Assembly (NCBI GenBank): GCA_026929865.2
Contig: CM049410.1
Location: forward strand, 7,430,501-7,494,500
Length of the DNA: 64,000 nucleotides
Origin: Hyperoplus lanceolatus
Taxonomy: Eukaryota; Chordata; Actinopteri; Uranoscopiformes; Ammodytidae
Direction: 5' to 3'
Each line of letters begins with the position of its first letter. Within the stretch, counting starts at the first letter, position 1. Position numbers and translations under genes: made by a program. This document shows positions 12,663-25,807 of this stretch, one piece after another. A model generated the notes under the pieces. The model saw only the letters and a program-made list of their open reading frames with translations. It ran no database searches and was not told the DNA's origin.

Positions 12663-13610
12663 CAGGGCTGTACAGTGCGACAGTTTTGATCGCATTTGCT
12701 ACTGAAATTGATCACGTGCGATGATGAATACAAATCCATTCGCACTCGTGCGACAGCTTGATAATGAGGAGAGGCTGTCTTTGAAACACAGAGGAGCGCT
12801 GCACAACACTGCTTAGAGTGCTCTACATTAACACTGCGGGTAAATGAGTTTTAGCAAGTAAGTTATTGAGTCCACCCTCCACTTTGGCTGGTGAAAGATG
12901 TGTCCTCGGGATCTGTGCTCGTGCAGCGATTCTAGGTATAAAAGCCTCACCTACGGCAATTACTGGAAGGAGACGGCACATTACCGCAGTTAAGTTAGTG
13001 CGTGTACAAACAGAACATTTCCTGTGCGCCTTCACATTAAAAGCCTGTTACTAGCCAAACGTGAGTTGACTTTTATTTTGAAGCCGGTAAGCACAGGAAG
13101 TTAGCGCTTTTTTCTAGCTTGAAAGGCAACTCCTTCAGCTGCAGCGACAGTAGCCTAGTCTATTTAAACAAAGTTTTAAATAAGCCACTGAAAAGCAACT
13201 CCCAACACATTCACAACAACCTATTTAATGTATCCTAAATTGTACCAATGTATACTTATTTATTTAATAGGCTATGTTTAATGTTTTAAAGTTTGGTTTT
13301 AATTAACAGAAGGACATTATAATAATAATAATTCTGAATCAGCAAAAAATTGCAATTGGCAGGTTAGATTCTTTTTTCTAAATTGCTATCAGTGCACCTC
13401 TATTCATTTTTCCATAATTATTACTGCACACACTAGGATATAATATTAATTGAGAATCTCAAATGAGACCAAGATGGCGAAATGCAAGGGTTAAGGTTAT
13501 GCACGTTTTCGATCATACTTTGTGTGCTACCAAATTTATTTTTGTGCTACTGAATTTTTTTGCTTGCTAGCACCAGTGCTACCACCTAAAAAAATAAGTG
13601 TACAGCCCTG
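12663..13610 (+). mobile_element. hAT-like non-autonomous transposon, copy 1
   Basis: Starts CAGGGCTGTACAGTGCGA and ends TGTACAGCCCTG, so the outer 12 bp form an inverted repeat. The body contains inner motifs such as GATCACGTGCGATGATGAA shared with the copy at 30,234-32,185, in the same orientation. The 5-6 bp next to each end are similar (ACTTA) but a clean 8-bp duplication is not visible here, unlike the second copy. There is no transposase frame. Confidence 0.82.
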
Positions 13611-13908
13611 ACTTACAGTACAGACAATGTTACAACTAGTACAACTAGTAATACTGAATACTAAATGCGTGCAACCAATGTTGGTATTACTGTTGTTGTT
13701 TCTCATCTGCCTATTTCCTTCCATCTCACTTTTTGACATTTCAGAATAAAAGCTCCAACAGCAAATAGCTGGCATTGCTTCTCACAGGAAGGGAGGGGGA
13801 GGGCTTGGAATAGTAGTGTGTAATCACGCCTCTACATTTTCCTCCATCCACCGTGGCATCCAGGCCACTCTCAGGCTGCTATAAATATGCATCAAATTAG
13901 AGACTTTC

Positions 13909-13965
13909 TTTGTGTGTGTGCATGTGTGTGTGTACATGTGTGTGTGTGCGTATGCGTGTGTGTGC

Positions 13966-14019
<54 letters not shown>

Positions 14020-14032
14020 TGAGTGTGTGTGT
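13909..14032. repeat. Imperfect (TG)n microsatellite
   Basis: TG repeat interrupted by CATG, CG and GAGTGAG steps. Confidence 0.95.
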
Positions 14033-14080
14033 ACTAATGGACCTTGGTCTGAAAGAAAAGTTGTGCTGACTGACCACTGG

Positions 14081-14195
<115 letters not shown>

Positions 14196-15162
14196 ACACT
14201 CCACATGCGTGGATGTGCAGAAAGTTCTGAACAGTACAGAAGAATGAATATTTGAAAGCAATACAGTATGGCAAGAGCCTTAATGTATTATATTCCATTA
14301 TATTTGTCTCACTGGGTACTGGGATTTAGAAAAGGCACAAATTGGTGCATATACATTTACGATATAGGCTAATGCAGGAAAGTAAGTGTTTGATGCTCAA
14401 CATGTATTGGGGCCCTACTATCCCCCAACCCCTCACTTACTATGTACAATAAGTACTGCATCAGTTAATTCCCTTTCCATTCCGATGGGACGTGGCCACA
14501 CCTGACTACCCTCCATTGAGAAATAAAGCATAAAGTGTCCATCAGCAGGGTAGCATCATTCTTTTCTTCACCACGGCCCTGCTCTTAACATACCTTGTGT
14601 TCTGCAGCAGGTGTGATGAGGCTTTTAAAAGCCTCCAACCTTTCATTTAGAGGCACAGTGAGGAGAGGGCAGATGCCGTGTGTGTGCAGCCATTCACCGT
14701 GCATTACTACCACCAGTGCTCTCATATTAAAGGAAAACAGCGCAAAACAGCTGTCTATTATGTTCTTTTCATCCCGGCTATATTTTGTAGTTTGGGGTTT
14801 AGTTCTATCTATTGTTTTCGTCTCTGACACATAAAAACCTCCAAAGTGAAACCAAAACTTTTAAGGATTTATTCAACTCAAAGTCCGGCCCTGCAACATG
14901 ACCCTGCTCAACACACATGACCCCACTTACTCTTTTTGTTGATACAGCATGAGGTATAGTAAAATTCAAAAACAAAGTAAAAGAAATAAAGCAATATAAT
15001 ATTGAACTGTCCTATTATTTCCCAAGGAAAGTAAATGGTATAGTATTTTTTTATAGTATTGTTAATATGAGTTCATCTGTGAGCTCATTGTGGCTGCTGC
15101 TCCTTGTCCCATTTTTTTAAAACTCAAAAATGACTAGAGCTAGAGATATTGGACACATTTCT

Positions 15163-15342
15163 TATAAAAAAATAAGTTAGGGCATTTTTGCTTTATTAAA
15201 CAGATTTGTAGAGACAGAGGTAAAATGGGGCAGAGAGGTGAAGACCTGCAGAGAACTGACCCGGGCGGGATTCGAACCCGGGTCGGCTGCAGGGCCTGGG
15301 CCTGGTGGGGACACCCTTACCCTATGCACCACGGGCGCCCCG
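15163..15342 (-). mobile_element. tRNA-derived SINE with 15-bp target duplication
   Basis: Read on the minus strand the element starts CGGGGCGCCCGTGGTGCA, contains an A-box-like TGGTGCATAGGG and a B-box-like GGTTCGAATCC, and continues into a body ending in a TTTAATAAAGCAAAAATGCCC-type tail near 15,170. The promoter boxes of RNA polymerase III and the tRNA-like head identify it as a tRNA-derived SINE. It is flanked by a perfect 15-bp direct repeat ATTGGACACATTTCT (15,148-15,162 and 15,343-15,357), the signature of LINE-machinery insertion. The perfect repeat suggests a fairly recent insertion. It is not a functional tRNA gene because the tRNA-like part does not fold with an intact acceptor stem. 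Confidence 0.92.
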
Positions 15343-16435
15343 ATTGGACACATTTCTGATCAAAAATCAACTTCCTGTTACAGCTTCAAAATAAAAGCCA
15401 CCCTTTATTTTTTTTCTCCAGTTGAGCCGCAGTTGGAAGTCTCGGCATATTGGCAGTAACTTATAGCTCAACACACCACTAGAGGTGTGAACAGCAAGTA
15501 GTGAGGCTGATGTAAATTTAAAAACAGTAATGCTGGATTCCATGTATCTTTGGTTCCTGTTAATACCTTGAATGTAGGTTGTGATATCTGTCCAGTGTGG
15601 TGCGCAAACAAGATATTAAAAATTAGATTTGGTTCAAGGACATTTTGCTGTCACCTTAGGGAGTGGACGGTACTGTAAACCCCAAGAACATGTTCCACTG
15701 CCGTCCTGTTTGATGTTTGCACTTGACATCCATTAAAACACACTGGACCTGATTTTACTATGTGCAACGTGCATACGTATGCTCGTGCTCTCGCCGTGCC
15801 TGGTTGTTGCTGGTGGCGACAGGATTTTACACGTCAAAAGATCAAGGAGGAAAAGCAGTGAGCGTGGTGGGATACCCGGCGAGTTTACTGCTTCCTCTGA
15901 AACCAGAACCTCTTATTGGGCTGTTACTGTGTGTTTGTGTAAAGTCAGCCAGAGAGAGAGGGAGAGAGAGAGAGAGAGAGGCAGCATTAAATAGTCACCT
16001 GAATGTGCTTCTACCTTCATCAGTTAACTTTGTCTTCATCCTTTCATCCTTGCGACAATGTCCTACTCCCTTCAATGAATTAGTTTCATATCTTATCATG
16101 TTTCCCTTAATGTTTATTAATAATAGTGCATATAGGCCTAGTGAATTGCTAATATCTCAGATTGTAGTGAAGAAACAACACATAAAACAATGTTAACAGA
16201 AGGAGGAGAAAAGGACAATCATTTAATTGTTCCTCCAACTGTCCTTTGTAAGCGATCTCACAATTTGCTGACAGGTTGTAGTTGTTTTTCTGTGTATTAA
16301 TGAACAACATTTTGGGTGAGCTCCATTTGAATGTAGTGAACCAGATGGAGCTTGTGTCTCGCCAGTTGGACAGTGTTTGATATCCCTGTATTCCCAGATC
16401 TTTGAAATGACTTGTACTTGTTCTGACTAGGGACT

Positions 16436-16560
16436 TGAATTGCCTTAGCTAAGGACTCAACTTGACTTGACTTGACTTGACTTCCCGAGACAAAATGACT
16501 GGAGACTTGCTTGATGACTTGGACCAAATTACTTAACTTGACTCGAACAAAGATGACTAG
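16436..16560. repeat. Degenerate (GACTT)n repeat
   Basis: Multiple ACTTG/GACTT units, with a perfect core TTGACTTGACTTGACTTGAC near 16,465-16,482 and diverged units on both sides. No gene is apparent. Confidence 0.8.
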
Positions 16561-16576
16561 GTCACAGCACTGCCTA

Positions 16577-16789
16577 ATGCTGCGTCCACACCAAACGCTA
16601 AAATGTGCGTTGCTCCACGTGAACCGTGTGATAATCACCGCGGGACCTCATGCGAAAAATTCGCTTGAGATGAATATTTTCAACTCACGCGAATGAGAAG
16701 AATTCGCGTCTATTCGCGTCTGTACATTGACTTTGTAAGCAAAGTGACCGCCCCAAACGACCCAAACGCATTTGGTGTGGATGCAGCAT
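16577..16789. mobile_element. Short MITE with 22-bp inverted ends
   Basis: The left end ATGCTGCGTCCACACCAAAC and the complement of the right end ATGCTGCATCCACACCAAAT agree at nearly all positions. The 213-bp interior is rich in TTCGCGTC-type motifs and has no coding capacity. No clear target duplication was found, so the superfamily is unassigned. Confidence 0.75.
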
Positions 16790-16984
16790 CAATGATACGC
16801 AAAGTTTACACCAACAGTGTAAAATTGAGTAGCTCAGGAGTTGGAGGAGAGCAAAACCAAGCTGCGAGAGGAGTTAGCAATTCAAACTTATTTTATAAGG
16901 AGGTCAGAGGCACAACTCCAAATGAATGTTAACTTGCTCCCTGTCATTTATACTGTCTGTTCGTCAATATGAATAGTTCAATAG

Positions 16985-17117
16985 GTAACACCACTGACTC
17001 TGGTATGGGAAACCAGGGTTTCCAGTCAGGGTCCTTAGGTAAGACCATTAATGCTAACTACCTACATCCAGTTATAAGTCGCTTTGGGTAAAAGCGCCTG
17101 CTAAATAATATGTGATG
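16985..17117 (+). mobile_element. Degraded tRNA-derived SINE
   Basis: The 5' part (CACCACTGACTCTGGTATGG, then CCAGGGTTTCCAGTC) resembles a tRNA-like head with a decayed B box. The 3' part contains AAGTCGCTTTGGGTAAAAGC followed by GCCTGCTAAATAA. The latter is a conserved tail shared by several fish SINEs and their partner LINEs, a general family trait. Target duplications are not evident, consistent with an old copy. Confidence 0.65.
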
Positions 17118-18539
17118 TAGTGGTTTCAGTTGGACTAACGCAATCATTTGATTTTCTCTAAAGTCATGTTAATGTACTTAGTAGTAGATCCCCAGGAAAA
17201 GCTAAACACCAACTGAAAATCCCAACATCAGCGTAAGACTGACTGTGGAGGCAGCTTTACCTGTCCTAATGCCGAAGCCAACATCAGCTCTTTCAACGAG
17301 GCCAAAAGACGGCCATCTTTGAATGAAGCTAAGCAGTACCTGAAAAACATACACTCACATGTATAGCTGACAGATCAGCAGCTACCTGGCTGCCACGCTG
17401 GCACCCCCACCACCCACCCCCAAGCTCCTAAATGTCTTTATGGAGAGGTTTTAAAATGGACCCCCTCAGGTGGTTTTCCAGCATGGCGTTGGGGGGCCAC
17501 GGGTCACCTCTTCCTCTCCTTTCTTCTCGTCTTTTCATGTCCCTCTCAGCAATTTTTAAACAGTCCCTCTTTCCATATTAGCTGCTCTGAATGCCTATTA
17601 ACTATACCACCCCCAACCCCCAGTTGTGCACACCTCGAAACCCACTGCTGTTTTCTGTTAGCACTTAGCCATGTTAGCAGTGGGGGGTCATGGATTAAGA
17701 GGCTGTATCTCCGCACAGGGGCGAAGAGGAGGAACTGCTGTGATTGGACCTGCAGGTGTTTGAAGTTTTATGGTGAAGTTTTAAATTGGACTTCTGGGGC
17801 TTAAAGTTACATAATGGGTTGTTTAATAGCTGCTTGTTTTGCCTCGTTCATGGCCTGGCACTTTATTTTTCTCCTCGTCAGGAAGCTATCTTTGCCACTT
17901 CAGCTAGAGAGCCTAGGTCCAAAACGTCACACTGATGAATATGCGCTTTCATGCAATGTCCATATCAGGGCGTTGCTATAGCATTACATTGGGGCAAACT
18001 TCAAGCATGGTCCAACTGTTTTGTCAACTGAAAACAGTAGGCTAGTGTACAGACCAGCTTGATATTTTGTAATTTCAATGCTACTTTATTTTTATGTTTT
18101 AAATTGAGAAACAATCAATAATCTCTGCATTTTCCTTCAAATACCAAGCAAGTAGACTTATAATAATCATTTATCTATTATATTCAATCACAATTATGTC
18201 CACTATAATCACAACACCTATCCCCCGCCAATCACTTACACATTTCCTGCAGGAATCACTGTTTTGTATAAATAAATTATTTTTTTTAAGAATTTGTATT
18301 CCTTTAAGACTTGTAGTTCTCAGGGCTCACCTGAACATGAGACAGGGTTTCCGCGTGATTCTCCCTGTAAAGCCTATGAATAAATTACTGTGATGTACAT
18401 GATAAGCTACTGTAGCCCGCTGTCCATAGTTCATTTTTTAAATGACATGCCATGAATATGTCTAATTAGCTAAAATATGGAAAACAAATGTCAATCCCAA
18501 GCGCGAGTATAAATGACAATACCAAACTGCATTGGGTGG

Positions 18540-19024
18540 AGAAAGGTGGAGATGTTATCTAGATGGAAAATAATCTGCTCAGCTATACTACCCATTTTTT
18601 AGCAATTTTGGATGCTATCGGGAGAATACTGATAGGCCTATAATTACTTAGGGAATTTAACTCACCGCATTTGGAGTTTGGACTGACATAGCTGATTCCC
18701 ATGCATTTGGAAATTGTCCAATTGATATTGGGTTATTAATGATCTAATGATAGATGTAATAGGATAAGCCAGGTACAGGTCTTAGTGCATAGTCGTATCT
18801 ATCCCAAACACCTATTTTGCCTTAGAAGGTTTGAGGGACCTGATGTTTTCCATGACCTTTGACTCAGTGATATTTGTTAGGGTAAAGGCAGGCTCATCTA
18901 TGGTGGCTGGCTCCACTCTGCCCTGGTCTACTAGGAAACTCTGGGAGATTTCAGCCACAGTGTCAACAAAGTAGTGATTGAAGGCCTCTGCTATTTCATT
19001 TGGGTGACTTACGATACGTTCCAT
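18540..19024 (-). mobile_element. LINE fragment, inverted 5' portion
   Basis: Minus-strand translation gives a LINE linker-like segment (SHPNEIAEAFNHYFVD, then SLKPSKAK). Past frameshifts it continues to a decayed reverse-transcriptase motif resembling NYRPISILP near 18,630. This is the part of a CR1/L2/Rex1-group LINE just before and at the start of the reverse transcriptase. The rest of what looks like the same element lies downstream on the plus strand (19,440-20,560). The frame is broken several times, so it is dead. Confidence 0.65.
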
Positions 19025-19438
19025 TTAGGTTAATTACAAGCATATGAATATAAACTTGAGTTTGGTTTGTGTTCACACAGCATCATTTAAAAGTGGACCA
19101 AAACGTAAGATGTGCAAGGCAACTGGACATTTGCCAGCTTTCCACGATTCTTCTGATTCATCTCATGCAACATGTTGAAATTATATAAATATATTTTTTT
19201 CAATTGGACTGATAATGCACAAGGTAGCTATAGCTAAAGAAGCTGGTTTAATCAACAACAACAAAAAGGTGCAATGCTTCCTGCAGTTGGGTCAGATTAA
19301 GGTCGGATCATGTCCTCACCAAAAGTGAGCCATACAAAAGTTTGTTTGCAACCGGACTGAACCCACCTTTTCAACTAGATATCTCTGTGCAGTTATTAAG
19401 GTCTGCACCTGAGTGTGATTGCTGCGTTCACACAACTT
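19025..19438. other. Spacer between the two LINE halves
   Basis: About 400 bp without LINE similarity. It begins near GTTTGGTTTGTGTTCACACA and ends near GCGTTCACACAACTTGCAG. The repeated GTTCACACA word and the GACCAAAAC string suggest a small inserted element, but the ends are not clean enough to delimit it. Confidence 0.35.
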
Positions 19439-19439
19439 G

Positions 19440-20560
19440 CAGTTACCAACTGGTGTCCCACAAGGATCCATTCTTGGTCCACTCTTGTTCAGCATTTATT
19501 TTATTGACCTTCCATCTGTTTGTCCTGAGGTTGAAACAATAATGTATGCAGATGATACAGTGTTATTTGAGCATGCAGATTTTGCAGATAAGCTCACCAG
19601 ATCCATGGCTAAGGTTACAACATGGCTGTCTCCAAAACAGTCAGCATGTTCTTCTGTAAAACTAAAAAAAAACACCAGTGACCATCAGTAGTGATAGAAA
19701 AATGACAGGTTGTGAGTGACTTTAAATATCTTGGGGGTTTAAATGACTCAAACCTCTCCTACAAGTCATGTGAAAACTACCAAATTCAATATCGCAATTT
19801 AGTTCCATCAGAAATTGTATGTCTACAGAGGCTGCTAAAGTGTTTTTAATGTTTTAGTCATCTGAAATATTGTTTGACAAGCTGGTCACAGGCCAACTTG
19901 AGCATAATAAAACCACTTGAATTACAACACAAACAAGCAAAATAAAAAATAAAAACTTCAATCACTGTACAATTTTAAAAGGTACCAGCTTTCAAGCTGG
20001 GAAGAACGCTAAAAACATTTCAACGTGTGCTTGGTTTTTAAAGTCACTCACAATCTAGCTCCACATCAATAGAAGAACCGGTACCGATCATGTCACAACG
20101 GGATCTTTTAGGGGTGATTGTGTTATTCCATTGCGAAAAAGCATTTTTTGTCAGTCAGCTTGGTCCGTCAGAAGTGCAAGAGAATGGAATTCAATCACAC
20201 AACATATCTGAACACATACAAATATTTTACTCAACAGCTAAAAAAATGGATGGTCAATACATATAGATGCCAGCACTAAAATAATGTATTATGTATGTAG
20301 TCTGTTGGCTTACAATCTCAACATATGTATTTTTCTATTTTTTATATTCACTACAGCTTTTATTCGGTTCGGTTCTCAACGGTTGTGTCTTTTTTAGTCT
20401 TTTTGCTCTGTTACCTGGTCTATTTTCTTCTGTGATGTGTCTTGTTTTGTGCTGTCAAGTTTTGTCCTGCATGTGTTCCTGTTCTTTCCTCTGTATCTCC
20501 TTTTTTGGGTGTTTTAGAAAGCTTTTCGAGGCCAGAGCACATGGATGAAAAGTTTTGGCT
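19440..20560 (+). mobile_element. LINE fragment, reverse transcriptase to 3' end
   Basis: The frame from 19,440 encodes GVPQGSILGPLLFSIYFIDL and then MYADDTVLFEH, the palm motifs including the catalytic YADD of a non-LTR reverse transcriptase. Further on, after several frameshifts and stops, comes a typical carboxy-terminal segment resembling SARVREWNSI. The class looks like the CR1/L2/Rex1 group and I cannot name the family. The element is a pseudogene. Confidence 0.75.
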
Positions 20561-21148
20561 AATTCTGGCATTTTTAACCCATGTATGATCATGATTTTAA
20601 TAATTGACACTGTCCCCTTCTTTAATAAACTGAATTGAATTATATGCAACATTGTAAACAACTTGTCCCTGATTAAGACCAGAGTTAACAAACTATGGAT
20701 GTTAACCTCTTTAGTTTGAACACATTCCTATTCAGCAGCTAGCATGGAAGTCCTGGAGTTTCTGAACTGCATGAACTCTGTTTAGTGTCTTAGGTAGATT
20801 AACTACTATGTAACAGTGTGATGAATTTGCCACCGAATGGTTCCCCCCGTGGGATTCAACTACAACTATCTTTTCTAAATCAAGACATGTAAATGAAGTT
20901 TGACTTGCAATGGAAATAAATGGAGGCATTTCACTTTGAGGGAAAGTCCTGAGAAGAGAAAAGAAAAGAAGAAAAGAACCCTCAGCTCTGCGCTGCAGGG
21001 TGGAGTTCAGAGAAGTCTGCGGGTTTATACATTGGTCTCTAATGTGATTGGTCGACATTAAGGTAGGTTGAGTGCCATTGGTTGGTGTGGAGCAGCGACA
21101 TGGGAGCTGCTGCAATCTGAGCTGGCTGATGAGATCTGCAGAGGACCT

Positions 21149-21149
<1 letters not shown>

Positions 21150-21220
<71 letters not shown>
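21150..21220. repeat. (AC)n microsatellite
   Basis: Pure AC run of 71 bp. The minus-strand Cys-Val frame across it is an artefact. Confidence 0.98.
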
Positions 21221-21221
<1 letters not shown>

Positions 21222-24200
21222 CCTACTCATCACTGCCTACACCGTAGCAGTTTTTGAGGCCTGATTTCCTCTCGCTTTGGAGCTTTCTTTGTTTACCTAC
21301 TTCTAATCTTCACTGTTTATTCTTCCCTATCAGACATCTTCCTTCCTACAGAAATGGTGTGTGGTCACCACATCCACTTTACACCTTTTATTCTACAAGT
21401 GAAGCTCATTGTTGTAATATTAGTGAGTTAGTTCTGATGGACATGGACCTCTTTTATGACACTGTATTAATCTCTACAATGCTAAAGGCCAAAAACCAAA
21501 TGTAATGCAGGAGTTTCCAAGATTTTCAGCTATCACTATCAAAGTTCTGTCTGACATGTTTGCTGAATTCGAGAGTAACAGTTTAGGTGATCACAGCAAC
21601 AGCTCTTCATTTGCACACTTGCAGAGAGTTAGATGAGAACACTAAGAACACTGCTGTGTTTGTGCTGTAAATATGACACAACGGTTAGCAGCCAGTAAGC
21701 TTTCACTAACTTAAATTAATGATTTTCAGACTGGTTTGAAGTTTGGTCAGTGACAATCAAATATGATCAAACCGTTCTGACAAAGGTGAGTTTTCAAGGC
21801 TTCAGATGATACCCAGCTATATTTTTTCCTATAACTTTAACCACTGAAACCATGTTTTCCCATGGTTTCTGAGTATTTCTAAAATTCAACATGCAACAAC
21901 CTGTGCTGCTGCCTCAACTTTATCCTTGCATGCTCTGGCACTGGAAGATGACGTCCCCCATTCTCAATCCCTCCTACAAAGTTCTGATTGGCTTTTGTCA
22001 GTATAAGCACAGCAACAGACCTGTAAGATGTGAGCCACGAGTCAGCGGTCTGGAATTAGCCTAGGTCTGTAAAATAAAAGATTCGAATCTCAAAATGGCG
22101 TTGCACTTTACTCTTGCTGTTTTCCCCCAAAACCAAAGTACCACAACTGTGCAGATCATCAACACTTACAGTAGAGTGTCATTGAAGGCCTGTGATGACT
22201 TCCTGGGTGATCTTTCTCAACACACACTAAAAGCATTCAAAAAGCATTGAAGTCTTTAAACTTTAGCTTCTGATCAAACCTTCAGTTATCTGTAGGTTGC
22301 ATGTGTCCAGGACTGTAATAGCAGTTTGTAAATAACAATGGCAGAATCTTCCCATCAGTATACTGTCTGTAATTGTAACCTTGGAGCTCAGCAGCTCAAC
22401 CATCACAGACAGAATAATTCTGGTGGCCCCTGGTGGCCTCTTTGTGTAACTGAACATCCACAACCAGAACTCCCAGTCACACACACAGACCCTGGATCCA
22501 TGCAGTGGCTCCAAGCTGCCGGTCCATTTGTTCTGGTCTTAATGATGGACCAACTTACTGGTCGTTGAAAATAAACGGACAAATGCACTGGATAACGCCG
22601 GCTTCTCATGAGCAATTGCTAAATGTGGGAAATACAGTGCAGAATTGGGGTGTAGGGGTAGACAGGGAGGGAGGGAGGGGCGGCTGAGGTTAGCACCGTG
22701 GAGTGGAGCATGTATTGGGGGCTTGGCTTGTGAGGGGAAGGGTGGGGTTAAAGAAGAGGAAGGAGGCACCCCGTGGACATGCAAGGCAAAAAGAGGCGGA
22801 ACAAAATACTCCAAGATGTTGCCTGTTACTTATGTTCCAGCCATCCAAAGACACACACATAGTATATGCAACCTACACATACAGAAGAAGCAAAGACATG
22901 ATGAGTGGATCACACCGTATCACTGTGCATTATAGTTCAACCAAATTCAGCACCCACATTATCTGGTTCACCAGCACTACAGTAAGCAGTGCCATTACCT
23001 GAAACATCAACTGCTTCAACCAGCTTATAGACTTTTTTCGTTCACTTCCATGATCAAGAAATAAGTCTGGTTATCATTCATGCCATTGTGAATGTCTTCA
23101 AATCCTGTGAAAAACCAGTGAATAATCAATCCCACTGTGTGTCCATAGCCTGATCATCCTGATGTGTTTTCTTCCTCAGTGCCATATAAAGCTCCATAAG
23201 TGTTGAGAAACTATTAACTACTACTGCTAACACAGAAATTAGCAAAGCTGCTGTACTGGATGACATTTGACGTCATTACCGTGCATGAACACACATGCTG
23301 AGGGGTATTTTGACTCAGCAAAAGTGGGTGCCTTAAGGAGCAGCCAAGGGTGCTGCAAGATGTTTTTTTCGTTGTCCTTGTGTGCCTTTAAAGATGCCGT
23401 TTAGAGGTATTGGCATTAAACAGAACTGACTAGGTAGAAATAGAAAAAAAAATCCAGAAGTATGTTTTAATTATTGTATAATCACTTTTTTAATGTATTA
23501 ATTTAGAATGTGTCATAATCCGTCATAGTCTGTGTTCCAGTGTCATTGTCTTTCTACGTATTGTTCCCTGTGTTGCCTGTTTTACTTTGGTAATGTGTCT
23601 CATCTTGTTTGATCCCATGTCCTGTCTATTTAAGTCCTTGTCTTTCCTTTGTTTCGGAAATGGAAGACAACAAAGTACTAGAATAAATAACTAAATACAT
23701 CTTCACGTCATCACTTGATATTGTGTAAGAACTTGAGACAGTTGTGAATGATGGCATCTTAAGTAACTATAGCTTCTTGCCCTTGAAGGACACCGTAGCT
23801 TCTTTTTATTCTCCGAATGGGAGGGGTAGACATGGAGCGTTGCATCAAGATTTTACACCATTAGATGCCACCCAAATGCACCTCAACTACACACTGCAAT
23901 TTTTAAATGCTCATTAGCACTATGTTTTTCAAAATGTCTACGTGACCAGGAGAATTTCCCTGATTAGCTGATGAAAAATGACGACTTTTCCACCAAGTCT
24001 GTTCCAGAAAATACAAATAAATTCTACACACTGCTCCATTAACTACACTGTACCTTAAAGAATGTACCACCACATTAAAGAAAGAGCAAAGAGGATGCAC
24101 TTTTGTTCTTGTTGTTTTCAAATATATCAATGTCAGCGGAAGAAATGTGCAAAAAATATCAAGCAGAACATAACTGTCTGGTACATGAGTTTGAGAAAGT

Positions 24201-24300
24201 ATTTTTTTTAAGTGCAATTTTGGATTTGTGAGCCATTTTCCAGTAGTAATCATTTGGTTTGAGTGTCAAAAACAGAGGTGGAATAACCCACAAGGGAGAC
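21221..24300. other. Intergenic sequence, no supported gene
   Basis: Frames here are short and overlap on both strands without domain-like content. A purine-rich G(A)GGG tract at about 22,660-22,790 explains the longest of them. I see no splice-consistent exon series. Confidence 0.55.
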
Positions 24301-24305
24301 TATTG

Positions 24306-24668
24306 TAGCCTGGTCCTATCAGACCATCGTACTTCATTTCATTTGTACAGAAGGTCTGGAATCGCTCAATTGACAAACGTAAACACACTTGAAGGCGGGT
24401 GTCTGTTGAAGTTTAAAACTATTGGATCTGCCCAGCGCCACTCTGGATCTGCCAACCAATCGCATAACGTTTGGTTGTGACATCATGGGCCGGCTTCTGG
24501 CTACAACTGAAACTGGTTGTAGAACGTCATTGTTCTCAGCCACTCCCTCTGTTCGCTGATTGGACTGGCAGACATCTGGCGGAGAAAACCTGTGAATATA
24601 CCGCGGACCCAGACTACTGAAGGGAAATTAAAATTGAGCGGAAGTAGTAGGCGGGCGGTGCCAGGCTA
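24306..24668. mobile_element. Probable MITE with TAGCCTGG/CCAGGCTA ends
   Basis: TAGCCTGG at the left and CCAGGCTA at the right form an 8-bp inverted repeat around about 360 bp. The interior contains paired motifs such as GGTCTGGAATCGC and a GGACCCAGACTAC stretch near the right end. No open frame or clear target duplication is present. The assignment rests on the ends and on the general abundance of such elements in fish. Confidence 0.5.
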
Positions 24669-24699
24669 GGACCACTGACCACTGGCCCCCGAAAAATAA

Positions 24700-25330
24700 A
24701 CTGAATAAAAGCTACGAGCAGCGATGATGACCCGGCCGACCTTGGTCCTGCGAATGACCGCGTGAAGCCGTGCTAGAGAGCGTGCCGCAGTCTCCTCTTC
24801 GGAGCGTGATGCGCTGTAATTCCCGCCGCCAGCAGGTGGCGCTACAACTGCGCTAGATATTGATGCGTGGCTGTCCTCAGGCCTGGGCCCCGATCATGCA
24901 GGTGAAGTTTGAAGCAGATCAGACTATGCAAAAGGAAATTACAGCGACTTCCTGTCTCGCGGCAATGACGCCAAGCTACGAAGAAGGCTAATCAAACAAG
25001 GTTCCCATGTTATCATGTTGGCTGTCTTTAGACTTGTGGTTTGACAATGATAACATTAAATCTCTAGGAGCCTTTCGTTAAAATATGAAACATCTGAAAC
25101 ACTGCAAAATAAGCCCTAATTTCAAAATGGCGGACTTCCTGTTGAGTTTGGCCCAGAATTCAAAATGCATTTGTTGGCGCCTTGGGCAGATATATCTTTC
25201 TTAGCAAGTTCCATGCTCCTAACTCATTCCTGCACCTTGTTATATTCGTGAAAACCTGTTTGGGGCCCATTGCTTTAGGTAAGGCCCTGGAACCAATGTT
25301 AGGTTGCAATTTTCCCAGGTTCTGATCTGC
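24700..25330. repeat. Probable dispersed fish repeat
   Basis: This GC-richer stretch contains phrases such as AGCAGGTGGCGCTACAACTG, GTGAAGTTTGAAGCAGATCA and TTCAAAATGGCGGACTTCCT, which I recognise as parts of a repeat common in fish intergenic DNA. There is no coding potential. The exact ends and family name are not determinable from the window alone. Confidence 0.5.
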
Positions 25331-25754
25331 ATGCAGAGTTTCGCTACTTTTCCTTCAGCGCAAGGGTTGAAAAGTGCCACCACTTAGAATAAGAAAGAAT
25401 CTGAACTATCTCAATAGGGCTTTGCAACCACTGTCTATTAACAGTGCATCTTATTTGACTGACTTCATAAACACAGCACATGAAACACACCATACATGTA
25501 AATTGTATTGCTGTAAACTGTCCTAAGCAATTACTTATAACTTGTAACTTTATCAATATCTAAATGATCTAAAATATCTATTTTTTCCTAATGACAAAAA
25601 ATAAGACATGTGACTATAAAAAGAATTTCAAGCATCCCCGAGGACAGACCCTTATGTTTATTGGACAAACACAGGACTCAGCATGATAGTTTATGTTAAA
25701 ATATGTGTCTGCGGAAGAGAGCGAGCTCATAAGCTGGAGGCAAAGCAGTAACAG

Positions 25755-25758
25755 TGTG

Positions 25759-25805
<47 letters not shown>

Positions 25806-25807
25806 GC
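25755..25807. repeat. (TG)n microsatellite
   Basis: TG run with one TTTG interruption. Confidence 0.96.

Noticed and set aside
15238-15345. Functional tRNA gene on the minus strand
   Set aside because: A and B boxes are present but the acceptor stem does not pair, and the unit continues into a SINE body with flanking duplications.
22539-22935. Overlapping frames on both strands around the G-rich tract at 22.66-22.8 kb
   Set aside because: Compositional bias explains them, and no domain, splice context or conservation is visible.
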